Shown: piece after piece, positions 34,853-45,000 of the stretch
How the letters are laid out: every line of letters starts with the position of its first letter
Numbering within the stretch: position 1 is the first letter of the stretch
NCBI RefSeq assembly: GCF_029227915.1
Contig: NC_079884.1
Span: 1 to 64,000 of the forward strand
DNA: 64,000 nucleotides
Source: Hydractinia symbiolongicarpus
Taxonomy: Eukaryota > Cnidaria > Hydrozoa > Anthoathecata > Hydractiniidae
Direction: 5' to 3'
The notes under the pieces: generated by a model
What the model saw: only the letters and a program-made list of their open reading frames with translations
Database searches by the model: none
What the model was told of the DNA's origin: nothing
Translations under genes and position numbers: made by a program

Positions 34853-34901
34853 GCGGCTTAATTTGACTCAACACGGGAAAACTCACCAGGTCCAGGCATA
34901 G
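34764..34901 (+). rRNA. 18S rRNA fragment (pseudogene)
   Basis: About 138 bp match the universally conserved 3' half of eukaryotic 18S rRNA, including GGATTCCGGGGGAAGTATGG, AAAGGAATTGACGGAAGGGC, GGAGTGGAGCCTGCGGCTTA and ACTCACCAGGTCCAG. It has a small insertion (TGGGCGCC) after GCAAAGCT and a base change in CAGGCATAG. No other rRNA sequence flanks it, so it is an isolated dispersed fragment, not a working rDNA unit. Its high GC stands out from the surroundings. Confidence 0.93.
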
Positions 34902-35176
34902 ACATCATCATCATCTAATAACCCCACCCCCCACTCTTCGGCGACTCAAAAAGTTATTTAGCCTCCTTCCTTTATTTACCCCCTCCACTACCCCCAACCC
35001 CCCCCAAAAAAAAAAAAAAATAAATAAAAAAAAAGTAGAAGTAGTCAAAGAAATTCGATATTTTAGTTGATTTAATATACTATATCCAATGCTGCAGCTT
35101 TAATTTTTTATCCTAAAGTTTTGATTGCAAAACATCTATGGTTCTTTTTTTTTACAATGGGCTGTGTATGTTCCAG

Positions 35177-35299
35177 GCACTACAAGACCATCTTCCAATT
35201 TTCTGTGACCAGTTGGAAGGTTGCATCGAAGATGTAAAACTTCTTATGTTAGATAAAGATGTTGGTGAAACAGATAAAGTTAACATTATGTATCATTGA
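35177..35299 (+). CDS. Isolated terminal exon candidate with poly(A) signal
   Basis: After an acceptor GTTCCAG, 40 codons read ALQDHLPIFCDQLEGCIEDV then KLLMLDKDVGETDKVNIMYH and stop; AATAAA follows 8 bp after the stop (35307-35312). This is the full 3' end of a gene, yet no upstream exon was found in the 4 kb before it, which hold only repeats. It may be a transduced or retro-derived fragment carried with the repeats, or the end of a gene with distant exons. The protein is not recognised. Confidence 0.35.
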   Translation, partial: ALQDHLPIFCDQLEGCIEDVKLLMLDKDVGETDKVNIMYH

Positions 35300-35346
35300 T
35301 TTGGAAAATAAATATTGTTTTTAAAATTCTATTATTTTTTAGCCCT

Positions 35347-35364
35347 CCCCCCCCCCCCCCCCCC
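35347..35364. repeat. Poly-C (18) tract
   Basis: Eighteen consecutive C with a preceding CCCT; unusual in this AT-rich window. It could form an i-motif (plus) or G-quadruplex (minus) structure, and its length may be an assembly artefact. Confidence 0.8.
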
Positions 35365-36440
35365 TTCTATTAAGCCCCTCTGTGTAAAACCTCCAGACTT
35401 TAATAAGTCCAAGATTTTTTTAAAATGCATTTTACCATACTTATTTTGCGAAACTGAATTGGTTAAAGCCAAATGTTTTTTTAGCCAGGAGACGCAACGT
35501 GATTTTTCTTACCACTAGAAATAGGCTAGAAGACTAGAAGATAGACCAATCATGCCTAACAGGCAACTAAAAGTATAGAAGGAAATGAAAACAGAAAAAA
35601 AATTGAAGTTTACAGAAAAACATCAAATACATAGACAAGAGTTATAGCAAACTACAGAATAGACATAAAATCCAACGTAATTTTTCTCGGCAATTCAGAG
35701 AAATGTGTTGAACTAAATTTCAATATCCTCAGAGAAAGCTTACAGAAAGAATAATGCGCTAATCGAGTCAAAAAGAGTTCAAATATTCCAGTTTGCTTGT
35801 TCTTCGGTAAAATATTTCGCCGTTTTAACATTGATGTAAATTTATTGATACTATCGTATCTTTAACAATCTTTTTCAGATATAACCCAACATTTCATACT
35901 GTAAAAGTACCTCACATGCCATGTTTACGTTTGCAGCATTCTAGTCCGTCTTCGTATTATTTTAAATTTAAAAATTTGCCCTGCGTCCCTGCATTTCAGG
36001 TCCCACCTTTTTCATATGCTATCACATTACACAACATACCAAACCAGCACTTTCTCTCCCATAGTCACCCGAGGGTTAATAAAAACATGTTCTTTTCTTG
36101 TCTTGCATTCTTCTATGTACATATAAATATACAAAATATTTTTGTTACAGTAAGCATCACACGAAATATATATTATTTTTACAGAGCAGCTTGGAATTTG
36201 AAGAAATGCGATTTTAAGTCGAGCAATAGGAAAAAATAATACCTCTGATGCCAACTTTATGTCAGCCGAACTGAATCTCGAGTATCCGATCCTTGGTAGT
36301 GAGCTGTTATCACTATTTGAGTTAATGAGACACATATGGTAAATTCTTCAACAAATATATCCGAAATGGTATGTGATGAGCCGTAAAGGAAATACATCAG
36401 TAGGCAGCTAAAACTCCAACTACACCTATGAAATCCTTTA
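35365..36440. other. Intergenic with weak minus-strand ORF
   Basis: A minus-strand frame starts at 36335 with MCLINSNSDNSSLPRIGYSR, continues FSSADIKLASE and reaches a possible donor (GAG|GTATTA) at 36245. It stays open to 36027, but the last part looks like intron. No partner exon is certain; a short gene is possible but unproven. Confidence 0.25.
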
Positions 36441-39067
36441 TCAAGAAACTAAAGGTTCAATAGCATGTACACTAACTTCCCAGTCTAGTTCTGTGTTTTC
36501 GTTCGGTAAAATATCATTAAAACTACTTTCCCAGGTTTCACGGTTCATGTCAGTAATATCTGTCGTTGAAAATTTATTCGTCCATAATGCTGACTCGTTG
36601 CCATTCGGTAAAATATCATTAAATTTTGTATCCCAAGGATTCTTTTGCGCATCGACTTTTTCGATATCTTTAAACGATGTCTCCCAGTCTTCTACTTCAC
36701 TGTAACTATTAGGTACATCGTTCATTTTTATGGACCAGTTCAAATCCTCATTTTCGTTTTTTTTAATGTCTATAAATTTTACATTCCAATCCTCTGGAGA
36801 ACCTATATCGTCAGAACAGTCCGCAAAATGAAAACTCCACGTACCTTCTTCAAATAAAGGCGAAATTTTTGAAAGTCTCGTCTTCCACTCGTTTATATCT
36901 TCGACGTGTTTTCCGATGTTTTTAAACGCCGTGTTCCAATGTGTCGCCCGGTCATCTGACGTCACAAGCATTTCATTAGACCGGTACTTCCATTTGTCCA
37001 ACGAGCTTGTGACATCACCTGTTTTATTAATTTTTGTCCTCCAGTCTCTTTTACTGGCACGGGATGTGAATTCACTGGGCAATTTAAATGTCCACTCATC
37101 CTTATTCACAGTATTTTTACCAATAGTATTGAATTTCGTCTTCCATTCGTTCTTATTGGTGACATTCTCACGGATTTTATTAAAAAAAGTACTCCACCTG
37201 TTACCTGATTGGTCGATTTTTTCGATCTCTGGTAATTTTGTCGACCAATGTCGAGGCGTCTCTGTGTTTACAAATTTTTCAGGTATAACTGAACTCCATT
37301 TTTCTCGATCTTCTTTGTGATCGAGATTGGAGATATCTTGAAACGATGTTGTCCAGTCTTCCTTGCTTGCTTTACTATCTGCGATATCCAAGATAGTTGT
37401 TTCCCAATCCTCTAATGTTGCCTCTACAAAAACAAGTGAATTGTGACATACACAAACGCAACAAACTCAAAACATGGTAACTTAAGGAAAGTGTTTTCGG
37501 TAAGAAGTTTTTGCAGAAGCTATTTTCGCGAGTCAGACGACCTAAACAGAAATTTTTTTGGGCAAATTGTTTTTGCGATTTTGTTTTTATGCAAAATGCG
37601 ATTGAAAATACTTATGAAGAATATACGGAATTAATGTTTTCGATTTGAATGCCTTAAGAATATTTTCTCGATCTTTAAAGCTTTTTCGAGGAAGAACAAT
37701 TTGAGAAAGTACACCTACCCCCTTCCACTTCAGGTAGTTTTGTTTCCCATTCGTCTCGACCAAGTTGCAAATCAAGCTGCACATTGATGTCACTAAACCA
37801 GTCTCCCGTGTCAACATCTATACCAAGTGAGCCAAGGAACTCTGACGTGTCGGATTTATTGTCGTCGTCGTTTTCCATTGCTATGGCAATAAAAAATACA
37901 CTATTGAAAAAAAACGCGCCGAAACGTAAAATTAAAAAGTGTATCATCAGGTCATGTTTCAACTAAAAAAATAGTTTAGTTAAACCACTGGATATAAATG
38001 TCACCTAAGAATTACCTTAAAGCTTCTTCCTGAGCAAAGACGCAAAAATATTTTTTATATTAGAGATGTTCTGTTCGACATACCGGTAGCAAAAACTTTT
38101 TCATGGGACGACTACATTCAAAAAACACGGGAATTCTTTTTTTTCGTATAAAAGAACTGCAAATTGCTTTTGAAAATCGCCTGTAGTGTACACTAGTGTG
38201 AGTCATTAAAATCGAAACAAAGGTTGATTTCGTACCCTATTAAGGGATAAATTACTTACAAAACTCATTACCGAACTTTACCGAAAATACACATTTAACA
38301 TATTCTTACATACCATTGGTAACTTGTCCTTCCTCTCTTACATTCTGCGGGACAGCATGTTTTGGAAGCAACTCAATCGCTTCATGCTCCTCGCTTGTGT
38401 TGGAGTTTGACCTCGATTTAGATTGTGTAGGTGTATGGAAGCCATTATAGATTTCCGGTGTGTTGTTAACATTTGTAAAGGTGGATATAGTTTCTTGGTC
38501 AGTTTCACGGCTCGTGTGCGATGTACTACCCTCCTCCGTGGATATCTTTATGTCTTCACTATCGCCTTCGTCATTACCAACTTCGTTTCTTGTGTGTAGA
38601 GAGTACGGGTTTGTTAAAACTGCGGTTTCCCCTTCTTTTTTCGCTTTTTTTGTGCAGGAATGTTCAGTGATGACTAATTTTGACGACGCAAACGTTGGCT
38701 GCTCATCCTCTAAACTGGACAAACTATGCAGCTCTCCATTGTCTTTTTCTATTTTTTTCTTACTTAATAATTTTCTCTTGCTGACATCATCGTGTTCTGT
38801 ATCGCTTGGAAAGTCACTTAATTCAACATCACTTCCCTCAGCTGACGCGCTCGATAATTTGCTCATCAACCTCTTGCTTTCTTCCTTGTTTTTTGATTGG
38901 TCCATTGCTCCTTCCCAGGCCGTCACAACGATGGGGATATCCACTAAATTCTGTTGATTCTCAGTGCGTTTTTGGACGGCTGATTGATTCGCGTAGACTA
39001 TATCAAAAGAGGGATTCCCAGGGCTTTTACAATCGTCAACACCTAAAAATACACAAAAAGTATTCAT
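36441..39067 (-). CDS. Tryptophan-repeat protein: 21 repeats of ~17 residues
   Basis: Exons on the minus strand: 39067-38314, 37880-37719 and 37423-36441; both introns are phase 1 and GT/AG, giving 632 residues. Exon 1 encodes an acidic S/E/K-rich region (GSDVELSDFPSDTEHDD) without domains. Exons 2-3 encode 21 units with the pattern [DEKR]-W-x-[TS]-x-[FLI]-x-x-I, such as DWTTSFQDIS, EWKTKFNTIG and DWETSFKDIE. Sixteen or more of the W-to-W steps are exactly 17 residues. Units are diverged, so this is an old protein repeat, not a DNA minisatellite. There is no signal peptide or membrane span. I know no family with this repeat. The start could instead be an unseen upstream exon spliced at an acceptor at 39043. 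Confidence 0.8.
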
Positions 39068-41392
39068 TCTGGATATAAGAAAAAAACTGTTAGAGATACG
39101 AAGTGTTAGGTTCTCTTGAGGTACCTTCCTAAAAGAACGATATTTTGTCGGCCATTTTTAAGTTGTTTCTTAGCAACGCTCTTATAACAATTCAGAAGAA
39201 AAAAAGGCTAATAAAATTATACGTTTTATAGTAAGGATATTCTTTATTCACTACATCGAATCACTGACATATAGGTTAAATTGAAATATTTTAGAAGTCT
39301 CACAGCAAGATAATGAGAAATTGAATAATTGAAGTATAATTCATAGGAATTCATTACATCAAAACATTGCCTAATTATAAGAACAAAAAGAAAAACAACT
39401 TTGAAGTAAAAGAACATCAAACTATCGCAGATAAAAACTGTTGACAATTCGGGAAATGTAATCTAAGCAACTAATAAGATGGAAATGCTTATGCACTCTT
39501 AAAAGTGAAAAAAATAATCAAAACTGGATTTTTTTTTAGTCAAAAAAGCATGCTGTTATGTTTTCTCAATGTAAATTGTACATAAGAAAGAAAAAAATGA
39601 TTTCTGACAACACTTCAAAAATAAAGGTCTAAAGACAGCTTATGGAATTTCAGCAACATCGAATACTTTCTAACAAAAATAAAATAGTTTGAATAAAAAA
39701 CGTTTAAAACGATCAAAATAAACTTTTAATAGAGTTAGAACAGAAAGACTTGGTTTCACCAACACAAATACAGGTTTTCTACAGGAAACAAGTCTATAAA
39801 AAAGTCGAGGCTATTTTTAAAAGAAAAAATCAGGAACGTAATCAGCCTGTATTTATTTATGGAATATAAGAACAAACATCGAAGTGTCGAATAACTAAGA
39901 AAAAATTATCTATAGTTTTTGCTTTTTATTAGTATATATATACATATGTACTTATATGTTTTTTACAATGAGATTACTTCACATCACTTGTAAATCTAAC
40001 CATGTATTCCCTATACCCTATTTTTTTCGAAGAGCACAAATAACAACTTTTAGTTGAAAAAAAGTAGGAAATATAATCACATCTAGCCTCATCTAAAATT
40101 TAGACGTTCTTATAAAAAAAACATGTATCATGATCAAAAACAGATGATTCTCCCACCTGAAGATGCATAATCGTATAATTCAATCGATTCTGCTTTTTGC
40201 TTACAAATATAAGCATTCACGATCAAATCATGCTCAGTATTTACCACCATCGAGAAAGCTACAGCATATAAAAATCCCCACAACAACACTTTTCAAACAA
40301 ATCTTTCCAAAATATCAAAATGACATTTATTATTAACTAAGCCATTATGTTTACAAAGAAATCCTTCTAATGTTCTATCCCAAGTTAGTTCTCAACTCAA
40401 TCAAAAATATTAAATATTTAAAACTCGCTCATTGAAGAATATATTTAAAACTTTTTTTTGAGTTGCGTTATAATTGAGGTAAAGTCCTGCGGTGAACCAA
40501 TTGTCATTCACGAAGCACTTTGAAATATAATTACAGCTTTTATGTTTAAACAATTAAAAACATACCAAAGATTATTGAAGCTACATAGCTTCTAAAAAAA
40601 TGCTCAAGTCAGCACGACAAGGTTATTCCCTCTTCACACGAATCAGATGTTTGCAATGCATTATGGGGTTGTATTAAGAACATCTACAACAAGTTATATA
40701 GATCACTAAAAACATGCATATCCGCATATTGTCTTTTTAACGCCCGCTTCTACTGGCGTTATTTTTAATGAGGCGTAAGCATGGGCAGTATTAGTGTCCA
40801 GCGCGTGATCGTGAACATTTGAGAAAAACATCATAAATAATACAGTTAAAGGATGGTAGCGTTAAGATTAGGTAAAAATGATCTTCTGTTTTGTGAGTTA
40901 GCTGATGCGCAGTGCACTAAAAAATACAAAAATGCAATAAAATAAAATATGAGGCACGCCATTTTCATATCGATAGGTATTAGGGGTTGTTTACGTGTCC
41001 TGTTTTGGCGAGATCTTAGTGTAGTTCAGAAAATCTTATAAAAAACGTAGAGCTTATTGTAAATCAATAAAAACGTGTTTTTACAACAACATCTGGTTAC
41101 ATTTTTTACACTTTTCCAGCCTCAAATTATTTTTTTTTTACAAGAGGAAAATATATTGTCTGTTTTAAATGCCTATAAATATTTTTTAAAAACAAACGTA
41201 TCTTCGTAGGATGTATTGTAGTATAAGAGAAGAAATGACTGTTCCAAAATAATTGTTTTGTTTTAATAAATCTGGGCTCACGTTATTTTGTTTTTATTAT
41301 CTTTAAAAAAAATCAGGCTGAGTATTAATGTGCGCGCTCAAGAGAAGCAAAAATCTACATAGCTTGGTCTGAAGTATCAGGAAAAGCAATCA
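39068..41392. other. Intergenic, no firm gene
   Basis: AT-rich. On the minus strand 40834-40706 encodes a 42-residue frame, MMFFSNVHDHALDTNTAHAY then ASLKITPVEAGVKK, with protein-like composition but no family or splice context. An upstream ATG at about 39152 (minus, ATGGCCGACAAAATA) hits a stop after eight codons and may be a short upstream ORF of the tryptophan-repeat gene. Confidence 0.4.
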
Positions 41393-42036
41393 CAGTCGGC
41401 GCTCGTTATCTTGACTACCCGTTATCTCGAACTTTCCTTATCTCGACCTTTTTCACGGTCCCTTTGAGTACATTTTATCATTTATCTCGACCCTTTCTGT
41501 AATTTTTCGAATTTTATCACACAAAAAAATCGATCAAGAAAACATGGAATGTTCGAATTTCTCAAACTTTCTCAAATCAAGATTTCGAATGTCTACAAAT
41601 TTCTCTTCGTTTACACATCATGTCTGGGATAAAGCGTAAGGTAAAAACTTGATGGTTGAAAAATGCAAAGCTCTAAAGGAGATGGAAAAGAAAGGTGTGA
41701 CACATAAAGACGGCAACGACATGCGCTTTTTATTACAGCATTTAGAATCCTTTCTCAATAAGGACAGAATATCTGCTAAAAAGTAAAGTAAGCATTTTTA
41801 ATTTTTTTAAATGATTAAATACATACAGCATGAGAATAGTAATAATTGATTCTTCTGATTAACAGTCCATCCCTGACCAGGTTTAAAAATTTTCATGATA
41901 TTGACAAACTTTCCTTATCTCGAGCTTTTTTCGTGGTCGAAGCAGCTCATTTCTCGACTATCCACTATCTCGAACTTTCGTTATCTCGAGCTTTTTCACC
42001 AGTCCCGTGGAAGGCCGCGATAACGAGTGTCGACTG
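41393..42036. mobile_element. pogo/Tigger-derived MITE with transposase remnant
   Basis: Terminal inverted repeats CAGTCGGCGCTCGTTATC and GATAACGAGTGTCGACTG (two mismatches); the right end abuts TA, the left flank is CA (a decayed TA duplication). Subterminal TTATCTCGA motifs recur about seven times. Inside, MSGIKRKVKT (about 41620) and, in another frame, MVEKCKALKEMEKKGVTHKD (41652) match the N-terminal CENP-B/Tigger DNA-binding region. The frame is broken and the catalytic domain absent, so it is a deletion derivative. Confidence 0.85.
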
Positions 42037-45000
42037 TATTAGCTTACTTTTAAAACTTAAGGTTACTGCAAAGGAAAAAACTCACTTGCTGAGTAGTCTC
42101 AGAAAAACCCTTATAATTTATCAATACTTTTATATTTTTTTTATGTTTTTTTTTTGTTTCTGAATGCTTGATGAAAGACTTTTTTGATGGTGTTATTTTC
42201 ATGAGATGGTCATTTCCCAAAAAGAAAATATAATGAAATAAACACACACCAATTTTTTTCACCGTACGTTTTAAAATGGCTTCTTTTTCCGAACGCGTGG
42301 TCGTTTTCGCACCATTATATTCAGCACGAATTAAATTCAAAAGGGTTCCCGTTTTTTTTTTCTAATAACGTCGTTATGAAATTATTTGTAATTATATATA
42401 ATCATTCAAAAAAATGCATATTTTTTTCTTTCTGTCGTCATAATTCTCTAATCAGTAATTTATACAAAAAAATCCGGGAACCTTTTGTGCATAATTTATT
42501 CAGCTTTTCATCACCAAAAATTTCAATGAGCCAATAGGAAGCTTTCGGAAAAAGAGACCACAAACGTAAAGGCATGTATGCGAAAATTTACTAACGAGAT
42601 ATTTGTTTTTAAAGATTTTCGTAGGTGTGATAAAAATGTGTGAGCTGAGTGTGCAGAAAGATGATAGAAGTGCGAACTTTTTCTTTATGCTGAATATGCA
42701 TGCACGCGCTCAGAATCATTAATAGACAGAAGTCAGGTTTACAAAAGACAGCTCATATGCATATTCCTTAACTTTGATTTTTTTTAATTCGATAGTGAAA
42801 GTAAACTATCTAAAAAAATATTATTATGCATATTTTTAAACGGGAGCGACAAGTCTCATTCATGGAGCCATAACAATATTTGATCACCAGACTTTCATGA
42901 CGTCCCACATGACGATGACCGTTGTGACGTTGGAGATGACGTCACAAAAGTCAACAATTGCAACTTATACAATGTATCTCTTATAACGAACAAATAAGAG
43001 GGGAAAAACAAAACTGATGAGATAAAATTCCTTTTTTGTTTACCCACAAAATTTCCTGCAAAATTTTCCTATTAAATAGCATTTCCAGAATTTCGTAAAA
43101 GTCAACAAAATAATGATTCAAGTGCAACTTGATGGATGATATCAAGCTACAAAACCTAAAGTTGCTCAGTTCAACTGGCGTTTTATAAATTGAAAGTCAT
43201 TTCAAACGATGAAATTTGTTAATCGTACAACAACAGATTAAATACCATTTTTTCATGAAGAGGAAAATAAATCGATACATGAAGAATTTTTGGATAAAAA
43301 AAAAACATTCATCGGGACAAAAAAAATTAAACAACAAAATAAATAAAGGAAAAAAAATTATTCAAAAATGTATACAACCAAAATAATTGTTGATTAATAA
43401 AAGCCACTTGGTTGTTTCTCCTTCCACTTGCACTGGCTACTATAAATTAACAAATAATTTTACTAAGCTAAACTTATCTGGCTACCATCGATAGTTCCTT
43501 CACATGTTGGTAGATAGATATCACAAAAGAAGAATGATTATCATAGAAAAGAAGTTCAAGATTATAACCCATTTCAACTCAATACCATTGATGGGAAACA
43601 CATGCTTATTTTGCAACCAAAAGTTTCGTGAGAGTTTTCAGAACAAGCTGAAGAAATAACATCTACTGCACTTTCTTGTTCTTCATTGGGTAAAAAAAAT
43701 TCAAAATCTAAAACATTAATATATACATATATTGATCCTAAACGTAAACTTTAAAAAAAAAGGAAGAAACGTAACTTCATACCAACGTGTTCTCTTAATC
43801 CTATACAGGTATGTTAGCCTCCATTACCCAACACATTAATTAACATTTTAATATAAACAAGCATGGTAAATTAAGTTTATCAAAGTCAATTAAAACCTAA
43901 CCACTTCCTCTCTCTGTCAAGACATTGAACAATGCAAAGTTACAAAATGGTTGACCTGGTAACCAGAGTGAGAAAAGATCTTTAAATTATTTTGGTATTT
44001 ATATGTGGATAAAAAACTTGTCCAATACTATTACTCTTCAGGGGATGCTTATGCAGTCAAATAAAATCAAATTTATATCCTAAAAACAACAAACATATCC
44101 GAATTATACCTAAGTCTTTTTATTAACCACAAAGATTAAAATTAAAACGAAAATCATCAAAACGAAACTCAGAACAGACTTTATATAACGGTAATACACT
44201 TTAAAGTAATGCAGTGTAATAATAGCTGGCTAGACTAACCTGTAAAACTGATATGAAACTTGATTTAAAAGTTTAATAATATCGAGGCCCTGGGTTTCCT
44301 TCTGACTATCCATAATATAAAAAAACAGGTCTTCTTTCTAATATATCAAATCGAGGTATTTAGTAATTTGTAAGGTTTAAAATGAAGGAACTTTTGAACT
44401 GATAATTAACCCGCGGTAATGGAGTGTAATTTCTGCAATCAAATACGAATAAGGTCTTAAATTATAAATCATTTTGGAAAAACATTAACTTCAAAATAAC
44501 TGTAGCGCAAACAAAAATTAAAAAATCAAACTTGGAATAATTATTATTAAAAGCCCAAAATATTATATATTACGAAAGAAAAAATTGTGGAAATAGACGA
44601 AAATATACATACATAATGTCTTTCGTTCCACACTCCTCTACACAGGATTTTTAATTAAACTTATTTTGATATTTATGCTTTATCAGCAAAAAAGATGTTT
44701 TAAACAGCAGATGATGTAACTCTCCTTCGTAGATGATTTTCTTTTGTTTTATAAACATTTGATAAAGAAATTTATAAATTATAGAAACTCCAAACCACTA
44801 AGTAATTGTTAGTCTATTGTTTAATATGTTTTCACAAGCGATTGGATGTTTGTAAGGACCACATAAAGAATAAAAATTAAAATTACATTTTTTTCCTTGA
44901 AGTTTCCTTCAAGCTTTAACTTTCCTTTAACACTCAACTTTCAATTTGAAGCTTCCTCTCAATTTTGTCATTTTTCAAGTTTAAAGAAACATTTCAGTAC

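Larger units (their letters stand above)
33869..35176. other. Intergenic repeats
   Basis: Holds a degenerate MITE, an 18S rRNA fragment and a C-rich/A-rich patch (34979-35035). No supported gene. Confidence 0.5.
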
